Shown here in pieces: positions 1 to 7,687 of a stretch of DNA of 25,669 nucleotides. The notes under the pieces were generated by a model, which saw only the letters and a list, made by a program, of their open reading frames with translations, was not told the DNA's origin and did not search any database. The position numbers were made by a program, and so were the translations under genes. This DNA comes from Oscillospiraceae bacterium (GTDB taxonomy: Bacteria > Bacillota > Clostridia > Oscillospirales > Ruminococcaceae), in assembly GCA_017394565.1 (NCBI GenBank), contig JAFPXW010000265.1, positions 1 to 25,669 on the forward strand. The letters are read 5' to 3'. How positions within the stretch are numbered: the stretch's first letter is position 1; each line of letters begins with the position of its first letter.

Positions 1-1097
1 AGGCGAATGAGAAACTTGACCGGAACTTTGACATCCTTGTCATCGAGGGCGCCGGCAGTCCGGTGGAGCTGAATCTGAAGCGCGATGACATCGTGAATAT
101 GGGACTTGCAAAGCTCGTAAAATCGCCGGTTTTGCTTGTGGGCGACATTGACCGCGGGGGCGTTTTTGCGCAGCTTCTCGGCACGCTGGAGTTGCTGGAA
201 CCGGATGAACGCCGGCTTGTCAAGGGACTGCTCGTGAACCAGTTCCGCGGTGATCCGACGCTGTTTTCGGACGGCATCTCGATCCTGGAATCGCGCGGAA
301 ATGTCCCTGTTCTGGGCGTTGTGCCGTATATCCATGCGGACATCGAGGACGAGGACAGCCTCTCGCACAAGCTGGAGGCGAAGGGTGCGCGAGGCCTCAT
401 CGACATTGCCGTCATCCGCCTGCCGCGCATTTCCAATTTCACAGATTTTGACGTTTTTTCGCAATATGACGGTGTTTCTATTCGCTATGTGGATCGCTAT
501 GAAGCGCTTGGCACACCGGATCTTGTCATTCTTCCCGGTACGAAATCGACCATTCCGGATCTTCGCTGGCTTCGCGCCAGTGGGCTGGAAACGGCGATAT
601 TGCGGCTGAAAAACACGCCGATTTTCGGCATTTGCGGCGGCTACCAGATGCTGGGTGAGGTGATACGTGATCCTGAAGGTGCAGAGGGCGGCGGCGAAAT
701 CGCCGGCACGGGACTGCTGCCCGGCGTGACGCTCTTTACGCGCGAAAAGCGGCAGACACAGGTGAAGGGCACACTGCCGGAAATCCCCGATGGCTTCTGG
801 AAATGCCTGTCCTGTGCGGAATTCGAGGGCTACGAGGTTCACATGGGACGCACGGAGGGCGATACTATCAACGTGCGCGGCAATGTCGCCGGAAGCTATG
901 TTCACGGCATTTTTGACAGCGCGGCGGTATCGGGTGCGCTTGTCAGGGCGCTGTTTGAACGCAAGGGCCTTCCGTTCCGCGGACAGGCGGTCGACCGCAA
1001 GGCCTACCGTGAAACACAGTTCGATCTGCTGGCGGATGCCGTGAGAAAATCCCTGAATATGGACGAGATCTATCGCATTTTGCAGGAGGGCGTATGA
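1..1097 (+). CDS. cobQ: Cobyric acid synthase CobQ/CbiP, 5'-truncated by window edge
   Basis: Glutamine-dependent amidotransferase that amidates the corrin ring side chains of adenosylcobyrinic acid a,c-diamide to cobyric acid (EC 6.3.5.10) in the cytoplasm. The reading frame is open from base 3, before the first possible start (GTG at 63). Those first codons already read as the family hallmark VIEGAGSPVELNL, so the gene begins upstream of the window. About 364 of the usual ~490-510 residues are present. Next comes the end of the dethiobiotin-synthetase-like domain (LLVGDIDRGGVFAQ). The type 1 glutamine amidotransferase domain follows, with the nucleophile Cys codon at 633-635 inside FGICGGYQMLG and the catalytic His codon at 903-905 in GSYVHGIFDS. 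The stop overlaps the next start (ATGA at 1094-1097), so the two genes are translationally coupled. The synonym cbiP may suit an anaerobe better. Confidence 0.96.
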   Translation, partial: ANEKLDRNFDILVIEGAGSPVELNLKRDDIVNMGLAKLVKSPVLLVGDIDRGGVFAQLLGTLELLEPDERRLVKGLLVNQFRGDPTLFSDGISILESRGNVPVLGVVPYIHADIEDEDSLSHKLEAKGARGLIDIAVIRLPRISNFTDFDVFSQYDGVSIRYVDRYEALGTPDLVILPGTKSTIPDLRWLRASGLETAILRLKNTPIFGICGGYQMLGEVIRDPEGAEGGGEIAGTGLLPGVTLFTREKRQTQVKGTLPEIPDGFWKCLSCAEFEGYEVHMGRTEGDTINVRGNVAGSYVHGIFDSAAVSGALVRALFERKGLPFRGQAVDRKAYRETQFDLLADAVRKSLNMDEIYRILQEGV

Positions 1098-1726
1098 ATA
1101 TCGAATATGTGAAGCCGCAGGACATCGAACGCCGGAGTTTCCAGATCATCGCGCAGGAGCTCGGCGACCGGACGCTTCCGGAGGACATTCGACCGATCGT
1201 GATGCGGTGCATTCACACGAGTGCGGATTTTGAGTATTATGATAATCTGTATTTCTCACCGGATGCTGTGAAAATTGCCCATACTGCGATCCAAAACGGC
1301 GCTGTCTTTGTGACCGACACCAACATGGCGCTGGCTGGCATCAACAAAGCTGCACTTGCACGTCACGGGTGCGAGGCAGTTTGCTTCATGGCGGATCCGG
1401 AGGTCGCGGACACTGCCAAACGTGAGGGGACGACACGCGCGACAGCTTCTGTGGACAAGGCGGCAAAGCTCGGAAAACCGGTTATTTTCGCGTGCGGCAA
1501 CGCACCGACGGCACTTTTGCGGCTGGAGGAACACATCCGGCAGGGGACATTCCGGCCGGAACTCGTGATCGGCGTACCGGTGGGATTTGTGAATGTCGTT
1601 CCCTCAAAGGAACGCATCATCGCGTCCGGGATCCCCTGCATCGTCGCACGCGGCCGAAAGGGTGGCAGCAATATCGCCGCCGCGATCTGCAATGCGCTGC
1701 TGTATCAGCTGGATGCACAGGATTGA
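1094..1726 (+). CDS. cobH: Precorrin-8X methylmutase CobH/CbiC
   Basis: 210 aa, the normal family length. It catalyses the methyl shift from C-11 to C-12 that turns (cobalt-)precorrin-8 into (hydrogeno)cobyrinate in the corrin pathway. Family motifs are plain: RCIHTSADFEY, which holds the presumed catalytic His; VTDTNMALAGINK; GNAPTALLRLEE; PVGFVNVVPSKE; and the C-terminal RGRKGGSNIAAA. The start is fixed by the 4-base ATGA overlap with the upstream amidotransferase and by AGGAGG just before it. In an anaerobic Bacillota the cobalt-precorrin form (CbiC) is the likelier chemistry, which is inference. This is probably the last gene of a cobalamin operon, because the next gene has its own strong promoter 45 bp downstream. 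I see no clear intrinsic terminator between them. Confidence 0.96.
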   Translation: MNIEYVKPQDIERRSFQIIAQELGDRTLPEDIRPIVMRCIHTSADFEYYDNLYFSPDAVKIAHTAIQNGAVFVTDTNMALAGINKAALARHGCEAVCFMADPEVADTAKREGTTRATASVDKAAKLGKPVIFACGNAPTALLRLEEHIRQGTFRPELVIGVPVGFVNVVPSKERIIASGIPCIVARGRKGGSNIAAAICNALLYQLDAQD

Positions 1727-1771
1727 CAAGTAAAAATTGATCAAAATCGTGGATGAACCCGTTCTTTTCAC

Positions 1772-1800
1772 TTGACATTGTGGAAAAAATGTGATAAAAT
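1772..1800 (+). promoter_or_regulatory. Sigma-A promoter of the GH9 cellulase gene
   Basis: TTGACA at 1772-1777, a 17-bp spacer and TAAAAT at 1795-1800, with TGa directly before the -10 (extended -10). The implied leader is about 50 nt, and AGAGGAG at 1841-1847 serves the ATG at 1857. Confidence 0.85.
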
Positions 1801-1856
1801 ATACAGTGACGGGCTTGCCCGAAAATACGTCATATCTATGAGAGGAGCTATGACTC

Positions 1857-4205
1857 ATGAAAAAGAAACTGACAGCCGCGGTGCTTGCGGCGTCTATGCT
1901 GCTGGGGACTGTACCGACGATTCCGACTGCTGCTGCGGAGGCATCGCAGGATTACGCCAGCGCACTGCAAATGTCCCTGTTCTTCTACGAATGCCAGCAG
2001 GCAGGCAATCTGCCGGAGTGGAATCGTGTCGAGTGGAAGGGCGATTCCAATGTCATTGATGAGATCGACGGCGGCTGGTACGACGCAGGTGACCATGTGA
2101 AGTTCAATCTCCCGATGTCCTACTCCGCGTCCATGCTCGCATGGGGCCTGTATCAGTATCCCGACGGCATCGAGAAGTGCGGAGAAATGACGAATTATGT
2201 CAATAATCTGGAGTATGTCATGGATTACTTCGTGCGCTGCGACAAGGGCGACACGGTCGTATTTCAGGTCGGAAACGGTACGGATGACCACACCTGGTGG
2301 GGACCAGCTGAGCTGTATGAATACGGTATGCTTGACTCCGGTCAGGATTACAAGAAAGCCCGCGAAACACTCGAAGCTTCCGAGGGCTGCTCTTGTGTAT
2401 TCGGCGGCATGGCGGCGGCACTGGCTTCCGGTTATCTGGCGCTCGACGGCAGAGTGGACGATGCCAAGCGTGCAGGCTATCTGAAAACCGCAGAGCATCT
2501 GTTCGAGATGGCGGATGCGTCGAAGTCGGACGATGTGTATAATGATTCCAATGCGTCCGGTTTCTACCGTTCGAGCCATTTCTATGATGAGCTGTTCTAT
2601 TCGGCAAACTGGCTGTACAAGGCGACCGGCGACAAGGCGTATCTCGACAAGGCAACAAGCTATATTTCCCACCTCGATACGGAACTGGGTTCGAGCGAAC
2701 TGAAGTACTCCTGGGGCCACTGCTGGGATGACACCATGCAGGGCGGTATGCTGCTGTATGCGCAGAATACCGGTGATGCACAGTATGTCAGCCGTGTCAA
2801 GAAGCACGTTGACTACTGGACGAATTCCGTCAAGGAGCTGGACGGCGGCCTGCGCTGGCTGACCACCTGGGGATGCGTTCGCTATGCAGAAACTGCCGGA
2901 TTTATCGCAGCCGTTGCAAGTGATACCGTGCTGAAGGATCAGGACACTTCCGCGTATGAGAAATTCTACGAGGAGCAGGTGAATTTCGCACTCGGCGACA
3001 ATCCGGACGGTCAGAGCTATCTGGTCGGCTACGGCAAGAATTATCCGAAGAATCCGCACCATCGTACCGCACACGGTTCCTGGAAGAATGCGCTCGAAAC
3101 ACCGGCGACCAACCGTCACATCCTGTACGGCGCACTGGTCGGCGGCCCGAACGAGGATGGTTCTTACGAGGACGACCGCGGAAATTACATCAACAACGAG
3201 GTCGCAACGGACTATAATGCAGGCTTTACGGCGCTGCTCTGCAAGATGATCGACAAGTACGGCGGCAAGTCCGATCCGTCCTTCCCGCCGAAGGAAACCC
3301 ACGATGGACCGGAATTCTTTGTCGAAGTGACTGACAAGGGCATGGATGCACAGGGTGCAACTGTCAGCTTCAAGATCACCAATCACTCTGCATGGCCGGC
3401 AAGAGTGCAGGATAACATTTCCTTCCGCTACTACATGGATCTGTCCGAAGCGAAGGCGAAGGGACTCGATCCGACGAAGGTCGTTGTCCGCTGCGACCGT
3501 GACCAGAGTGCGATGTATTCCGGCAACGGTGTCAAGCCTGCGGTGATCTCCGAGATCAAGCAGTACGAGGGTGATATTTACTATGTGGAAGTCACGCTGC
3601 CGGACGGCCGCGCAGTTCTGCCGGTTTCCGAGGGTATGCAGCAGTGCGAGATCCTGCTGGCATTCGTTCTGCCGGATTATCAGAACGGCTGGGATGCAAC
3701 GAATGACTTCTCCAATACCGAGCTGCTCACCACGAAGGGCGAAGTAGATGAGGACGGTACGGTTCACGGCATCGTGACCAAATACGTTCCGGTTTACCTG
3801 AACGGCAAGCTGTACTACGGCATGGAGCCGGACGGTACAGAGGCATTCGGCGATGCACCGGCAGATGCACAGCCGGACATCACCACACCGACCACTGAGC
3901 CGGCGACGACCGAGGAAGCGACTACTGAGCCCAAGGCGACCACCGAGCCTTCCAGTGATGCCAGCGATGAACCGGCGGTAACGCCTCCGGCCGTCAAGGG
4001 TATCTGCGGCGACGTGAACGACGACAAGATCGGTGACATCATGGAGGTCATCGCGCTGAACAAGTTCCTGCTGGGTTCTACGAAACTCGATCCAGACGCA
4101 CAGCTTCGCGCGGATGCGGATGCAAACGGTACGGTCGAGGCGACCGACTCTCTGAACATTCTGAAGTTCGTGGTCGAGGTCGTATCCGAGCTTCCGGTGA
4201 AGTGA
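1857..4205 (+). CDS. Dockerin-bearing GH9 cellulase with CBM3-like module
   Basis: 782-aa secreted cellulosomal endoglucanase. Residues 1-28 are a signal peptide (lysines, hydrophobic core, A-A-A-E). Residues ~30-475 are the GH9 catalytic domain, opening with DYASALQMSLFFYE. The DAGD motif holds Asp76 and Asp79 (nucleophilic water/base), HHRTAH at 401-406 holds the conserved His, and Glu448 in NEVATDYNAGF is the proton donor. Residues ~484-640 are a CBM3-like module directly C-terminal to the catalytic domain, the 'theme B' layout often linked to processive endoglucanases in the CBM3c class. A Thr/Glu/Pro linker (~670-715) leads to a two-repeat type I dockerin (718-780; DVNDD...ALNKFLLGS, then DANG...DSLNILKF). 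The start is set by AGAGGAG 9 nt upstream. Monocistronic, with its own promoter and terminator. Substrate assignment to beta-1,4-glucan rests on family knowledge. Confidence 0.95.
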   Translation: MKKKLTAAVLAASMLLGTVPTIPTAAAEASQDYASALQMSLFFYECQQAGNLPEWNRVEWKGDSNVIDEIDGGWYDAGDHVKFNLPMSYSASMLAWGLYQYPDGIEKCGEMTNYVNNLEYVMDYFVRCDKGDTVVFQVGNGTDDHTWWGPAELYEYGMLDSGQDYKKARETLEASEGCSCVFGGMAAALASGYLALDGRVDDAKRAGYLKTAEHLFEMADASKSDDVYNDSNASGFYRSSHFYDELFYSANWLYKATGDKAYLDKATSYISHLDTELGSSELKYSWGHCWDDTMQGGMLLYAQNTGDAQYVSRVKKHVDYWTNSVKELDGGLRWLTTWGCVRYAETAGFIAAVASDTVLKDQDTSAYEKFYEEQVNFALGDNPDGQSYLVGYGKNYPKNPHHRTAHGSWKNALETPATNRHILYGALVGGPNEDGSYEDDRGNYINNEVATDYNAGFTALLCKMIDKYGGKSDPSFPPKETHDGPEFFVEVTDKGMDAQGATVSFKITNHSAWPARVQDNISFRYYMDLSEAKAKGLDPTKVVVRCDRDQSAMYSGNGVKPAVISEIKQYEGDIYYVEVTLPDGRAVLPVSEGMQQCEILLAFVLPDYQNGWDATNDFSNTELLTTKGEVDEDGTVHGIVTKYVPVYLNGKLYYGMEPDGTEAFGDAPADAQPDITTPTTEPATTEEATTEPKATTEPSSDASDEPAVTPPAVKGICGDVNDDKIGDIMEVIALNKFLLGSTKLDPDAQLRADADANGTVEATDSLNILKFVVEVVSELPVK

Positions 4206-4223
4206 TCACAAATTCAAATCCTT

Positions 4224-4261
4224 AAAAAAGAGTGGAGCTGTCATGCAGTTCCACTCTTTTT
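4224..4261 (+). terminator. Intrinsic terminator of the GH9 gene
   Basis: AGAGTGGA (4230-4237) pairs with TCCACTCT (4250-4257), with an inner CTG/CAG extension, flanked by A-tract and T-tract (TTTTT). The symmetry could let it work in both directions. Confidence 0.85.
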
Positions 4262-4278
4262 CTGCATGGTTTGTATCA

Positions 4279-4314
4279 AAAAATCCGCCCTTGCTGGGAG
4301 TGCAGCAAGGGCGG
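4279..4314 (-). terminator. Intrinsic terminator of the sigma-factor operon
   Basis: A perfect 12-bp inverted repeat CCGCCCTTGCTG (4285-4296) / CAGCAAGGGCGG (4303-4314) with a 6-nt loop. Read on the minus strand it is followed by ATTTTTTG, 22 bp after the stop of the dockerin protein. Confidence 0.9.
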
Positions 4315-4335
4315 TGTCTGTGATGGGGGATGTCA

Positions 4336-5712
4336 TTAATATGCTTCGTAAAATGTCCGGATGTCGTCCGCCTTGCCGGAGCCTCTTTCCGCGAGGAAAA
4401 CGAGGAGGTTGGCAGCATCGGAGGCATCGACATCTCTATTGGAATCGAAGTCGAGATTGTCGAAATAATGGCTAAGGGGACTGTTGGCGTTTGCACCGCG
4501 GCGTGAAGCGATATCCAGAATCTGAGCAGCATCAGATGCATCGAGCGTATGATCCATGTTAGCATCCATGAAACGATCCCAGACGCTCCCGATGCGTATG
4601 GTATCGGTACGCGGCAGTAGGGTGCTTGCGAGGAATCCCATCCGTGCGATGTCACCAGTGGCATCGACATCATTTTCTGCGCAGTACGCTCTGTAACGTG
4701 TATTGATGCGATCTGTGAGGTCTTTCGCTTTCAGGAACAGTTCCCACTCGCTCATGATGCCGGCGGCTTCACGGGATGTGGCGCGTTCCTCAAAGGTCAT
4801 GTTCTCATAATCGACCGAATCACGCCACTCGTCGAAAGACTTTTTCCAGGCATCGCGCTCAGTGTTGAATGCCTGCAATTCATCGTACAGATCGCCCAGC
4901 ATATCTTTCTCAAATGAATCATAAGCACTGTCGATCTTTTCCAGATCCTCAGCAGAAAGTTCCACAGACTCTTTATTTTTGAGCTGTCCGGCGTATTTAT
5001 CGAGGATTTCGTTCACTTCAGCCAAATCGATGTTGTTCATGTCAATCGTGACAGAAACCGACGATGCATAGGCATCACCAACCTGATAGCCGATGAAAAC
5101 GTCAAGAATATGCGGATTTTCTTTCATCAGGGTGTAGTTGGTGTTAGGGAAGGGGTGTTCCATCCCGAATTTATAATAAAGCTGTGCGTTTTCGCCGTAT
5201 TGTGCAAGGATCTCCTCAGCGTTGGTCGGGTAATACGCATTCGTCGGGTCGATGGCAGTTCCGTGGACAGCTGCCTCGTGTCTTGCAGGCTGAGTGATCA
5301 TAGCCATCTCCCCGTTTTCATCCAGAACGGGTTCCCCGTTTTCATCTCGCTTCGGAACGAGGTAAGCTGCACATGGATTCTCAAACGAATGTGTCAGCGG
5401 CAGCGGTGTTCCATCCGTAATCGCGTAGAATCCGGCACCTGTCGATTCCATATGATACCGGAGGGTATCGCCCTCACCATGAGAAACGCTCTCCATGACG
5501 TATCCGCGGCTGGAGTAGTAGGTATACCCCTCCTCCTGCGTCAGCACGGCAGGCGCTTCTTCCTCGACTTCCTCCAGACCGACGGTGATGTTACCCTCCG
5601 CGTCGCGCGTGAGGACGAGCGCTTCCTGTGCGCTTGACGCGATGGAGGAAGTGCCTGCCACGCAGGTCAGTGCCAGAACAGCGGCAAGTGTTGTGATCGT
5701 TCTTTTTTTCAT
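4336..5712 (-). CDS. Exported dockerin protein of unknown function, last gene of sigma operon
   Basis: 458 aa. I chose the ATG at 5712 because AAAGGA lies about 9 nt upstream and the protein then begins with a clean signal peptide (MKKRTITTLAAVLAL, small residues, S-S-A-Q-E). The frame stays open upstream, but that part overlaps the preceding gene. The N-terminal ~200 residues are rich in Gly, Tyr and acidic residues and match no family I know. Residues ~225-360 are charged and probably helical. The C-terminus carries two EF-hand-like dockerin repeats (DANMDHTLDASDAAQIL and DFDSNRDVDASDAANLL), of the same alanine-rich type as the LRR and serine-hydrolase proteins in this window. It follows the anti-sigma gene by 14 bp, so it is surely cotranscribed. 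It could be a signal-sensing, structural or effector subunit. No catalytic motif is evident. Confidence 0.85.
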   Translation of the reverse strand: MKKRTITTLAAVLALTCVAGTSSIASSAQEALVLTRDAEGNITVGLEEVEEEAPAVLTQEEGYTYYSSRGYVMESVSHGEGDTLRYHMESTGAGFYAITDGTPLPLTHSFENPCAAYLVPKRDENGEPVLDENGEMAMITQPARHEAAVHGTAIDPTNAYYPTNAEEILAQYGENAQLYYKFGMEHPFPNTNYTLMKENPHILDVFIGYQVGDAYASSVSVTIDMNNIDLAEVNEILDKYAGQLKNKESVELSAEDLEKIDSAYDSFEKDMLGDLYDELQAFNTERDAWKKSFDEWRDSVDYENMTFEERATSREAAGIMSEWELFLKAKDLTDRINTRYRAYCAENDVDATGDIARMGFLASTLLPRTDTIRIGSVWDRFMDANMDHTLDASDAAQILDIASRRGANANSPLSHYFDNLDFDSNRDVDASDAANLLVFLAERGSGKADDIRTFYEAY

Positions 5713-5726
5713 ATAGATCATCCTTT

Positions 5727-6410
5727 CTATGATTGGTTGACAGAATGGGTAGCAGGGGCATTCTCGTAGACCTCGATGCGCTCTGCCATGCTGCAAAGTT
5801 CCTCCTTCGGCAGATTGGAACGCAGGACAACGACCGACGAGGGCGTATCCCATAGCAGATAGCTGATCTCGTTGTGATCGGAAAACCACAGGGCATTCTT
5901 TTTGCCGAGTTTCAGCGGTTCCGGATCCGTGTCAGGCAGGCTGATGTGATAGCGGAAAGCGATCTTCGGATAGCTGGAAAATTCGACAAATTCCTTGCCG
6001 TCCGCATCGCGGAAAAAACGCGTGAGCTGCTCACCGCAGTGAATTTCCACGCCCTGCGAGAAGCGCTCATACAGTGGAGTCAGGTCATAGCTGAGTTCGG
6101 GATTTTCGAGCAGCGCTTCACCGCCGAGTGCCTGATAGCCGATGCCGTCCGCAAAGGTATTGACACGGTGTGTCTTTGTTGCGACCGCCGCGGTCATGGA
6201 CGTGGCAAACACTGCAAGCAATGCTGCGATCAGCGCATACCAGATCTTCCGCAGCCGGAAATGCCGTCTGGGAGGGGAGTACCCGATGACCGGACGCATC
6301 TGCTGTTCAAACCGTGCCGAAAACTGGTGCGGCGACTGTTTCGGAGGTTCCGGCGAACCGAAGGCTTTCAGGCTCTTGGAAATGAGTTCATCCAGTTCAT
6401 GTTCCCTCAT
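5727..6410 (-). CDS. Membrane anti-sigma-like protein with DUF4367-type domain
   Basis: 227 aa. The start at 6410 is chosen over an upstream in-frame ATG because AGGAGGG precedes it at a proper distance. It overlaps the sigma-factor stop by 14 bp. The layout is a short cytoplasmic N-terminus (MREHELDELISKSLKAFG), one transmembrane helix (~56-77, IWYALIAALLAVFATSMTAA) and an extracytoplasmic domain. The end of that domain (SYLLWDTPSSVVVL, PKEELCSMAERIEVY) has the shape of DUF4367, a domain common in partners of Bacillota ECF sigma factors. No zinc-binding HxxxCxxC anti-sigma motif is visible, so inhibition of the neighbouring sigma factor is inferred from context, not from a known binding domain. 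It most likely holds the sigma factor at the membrane until an outside signal is sensed. Confidence 0.82.
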   Translation of the reverse strand: MREHELDELISKSLKAFGSPEPPKQSPHQFSARFEQQMRPVIGYSPPRRHFRLRKIWYALIAALLAVFATSMTAAVATKTHRVNTFADGIGYQALGGEALLENPELSYDLTPLYERFSQGVEIHCGEQLTRFFRDADGKEFVEFSSYPKIAFRYHISLPDTDPEPLKLGKKNALWFSDHNEISYLLWDTPSSVVVLRSNLPKEELCSMAERIEVYENAPATHSVNQS

Positions 6411-6948
6411 GTTGCAGTCCCTCCTTGATCTTTCGTTTGAGTTTTTCGCGTGCGCGGTGAAGCCGCACACGGGCATTGGTCAGTGTGATGCCGAGCGTTT
6501 CGGCAATTTCCGTATCATCCAACTCGTGGTAGAATTTCAGGAGCAGGATATCGCAGTATTTCGGCTCCATCGAGCAGATCATATCGTAGATCTCACGCTG
6601 CACCGCACGGGATTCGGTTTCGAGCTCCACGTCCTGCAAGTCCGCGATGGTATCTTCCATTTCCTCCACAGGCACGAGGCGGTGACGGCTGTTGTAAATG
6701 TCGATCGCCGCATTTCGTGCGAGAATGTAGAGGTATCCGGCAGTACGGGGTTCATCCGGTTCGCCGATGGAGGACAGGTGCGATGCCGCATTCAGAAAGG
6801 CATTGTGGACAGCATCTTCCGCAAGGTACGGCTCTTTCAGGATCTGATACGCCGCCCGATACATGGGCTGCCGGAAATTCTCATAGAGCGTGCGAAGCTT
6901 GTCCTGCTCGGAAGGCTCTGTCAGCATGGACAGAATGGCGGAGATCAT
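6397..6948 (-). CDS. ECF-type RNA polymerase sigma-70 factor
   Basis: 183 aa, typical of group 4 sigma factors. Region 2 spans about residues 19-90 (LYENFRQPMYRAAYQIL, EDAVHNAFLNAASHL, GYLYILARNAAIDIYN). Region 4 spans about 116-172 (ICSMEPKYCDILLLKFYH, DDTEIAETLGITLTNARVRL, HRAREKLKRKI) with its helix-turn-helix. Region 3 is missing, as expected for ECF factors. The ATG overlaps the stop of the upstream membrane-protein gene (ATGA at 6945-6948), and its own end overlaps the anti-sigma start, so all three are translationally coupled. It should direct RNA polymerase to a small regulon, perhaps including its own operon. A candidate TGAACC -35 element lies upstream of the operon. Confidence 0.94.
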   Translation of the reverse strand: MISAILSMLTEPSEQDKLRTLYENFRQPMYRAAYQILKEPYLAEDAVHNAFLNAASHLSSIGEPDEPRTAGYLYILARNAAIDIYNSRHRLVPVEEMEDTIADLQDVELETESRAVQREIYDMICSMEPKYCDILLLKFYHELDDTEIAETLGITLTNARVRLHRAREKLKRKIKEGLQHEGT

Positions 6949-7418
6949 GGCGCTCCTCCTTCCGTCGTGACGATGGCGGCTGCGACCTGCTGCAATTCCT
7001 CGCCGGACAGCGAAGAATAGAGATAAAACAGATACCCGTCCGGCGTTTCCCAGGCAAGCTCCGAGCCGAGCGGTTCTTCCGCCAGCGTGTAGTGGATGCC
7101 GCCGCGCTCGAATTCAGTATATTTGACATCCTCAGCATTTTTACCGAGGGTGATGCGTAAGCCGCCTGCCATTTGCTCGAAATAGAGCCAGTCCGTGTCA
7201 CTCGCAAAATACTGCACACTCCCGTGGGCCGTCATGGCTTCCATGACAGGCGAAAGTCCCAGCGGTGTCCCGTCGAGGGTATACACCGAACCGATCGTCT
7301 GCTGCCGGGCGTCCACACGAGGCGGCAGCACCCACCACAACAGCAGCGACAGATTCAGGACGACTAATATCATGATCACCCAGAACAGGGGATTTTTCAG
7401 AGTTTCTTTGGAATTCAT
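6945..7418 (-). CDS. Membrane-anchored DUF4367-like protein, first gene of sigma operon
   Basis: 157 aa. A single N-terminal transmembrane helix (residues ~11-31, FWVIMILVVLNLSLLLWWVL) follows a short cytoplasmic start, and the rest should face outside. The C-terminal half (YFEQMAGGLRITLG, SELAWETPDGYLFYLYSSL, GEELQQVAAAIV) follows the DUF4367 pattern and resembles the end of the anti-sigma-like protein two genes downstream. It lacks the longer cytoplasmic segment that would contact a sigma factor. It may be a second sensor, a decoy or a co-regulator; no function is established. The stop overlaps the sigma-factor start by 4 bases. GAATTC-rich leader bases precede the ATG, with AGGAGA (minus strand) about 7 nt upstream. 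Confidence 0.78.
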   Translation of the reverse strand: MNSKETLKNPLFWVIMILVVLNLSLLLWWVLPPRVDARQQTIGSVYTLDGTPLGLSPVMEAMTAHGSVQYFASDTDWLYFEQMAGGLRITLGKNAEDVKYTEFERGGIHYTLAEEPLGSELAWETPDGYLFYLYSSLSGEELQQVAAAIVTTEGGAP

Positions 7419-7457
7419 GTGGAGTTCTCCTGCATCATTTCACACATTTTCTTTCTC

Positions 7458-7486
7458 TAATCACTATAACCGATAACCGGGGTTCA
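7458..7486 (-). promoter_or_regulatory. Candidate ECF-type promoter of the sigma operon
   Basis: On the minus strand TGAACC (7486-7481) is followed 17 bp later by TGATTA (7463-7458), about 40 bp before the operon start. GAACC-like -35 boxes are typical of ECF promoters in general. The -10 is not diagnostic and no sigma-A site is evident nearby, so this is tentative. Confidence 0.35.
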
Positions 7487-7621
7487 AAATTACTGCTTAA
7501 ATGTAAAAAATACATGAAAATTCTGTAAACGCACAGGTTTTGCACGAGTTATGACGTTCACAAAATATTTACAAATGTGATGCGCAATTTTAGGACTTTA
7601 TTTCGTCAAACTATATGGGAC

Positions 7622-7650
7622 TTGACTTTTCGAGCCTTGAATGCTACAAT
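7622..7650 (+). promoter_or_regulatory. Sigma-A promoter of the polytopic membrane protein gene
   Basis: TTGACT (7622-7627), 17-bp spacer, TACAAT (7645-7650) preceded by TGc. It lies inside the 5' part of the longest open frame (start 7577), which shows the true start is further downstream. Confidence 0.85.
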
Positions 7651-7687
7651 AATAAAGTATGTACTTTCTATGAAAGGATGGTTCAAG

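Noticed and set aside
1737..1744. TTGATCAA palindrome upstream of the GH9 promoter
   Set aside because: Only 8 bp and does not match the inverted repeat before the GH10 promoter; likely chance in an AT-rich stretch.
1848..3767. 639-aa open frame antisense to the GH9 gene
   Set aside because: It lies wholly opposite a clear GH9 domain, has no family motif or ribosome site, and arises from biased codon use of the sense gene.
7577..7687. N-terminal extension of the large membrane protein
   Set aside because: A near-consensus promoter lies within it, and the best ribosome site serves the ATG at 7688.
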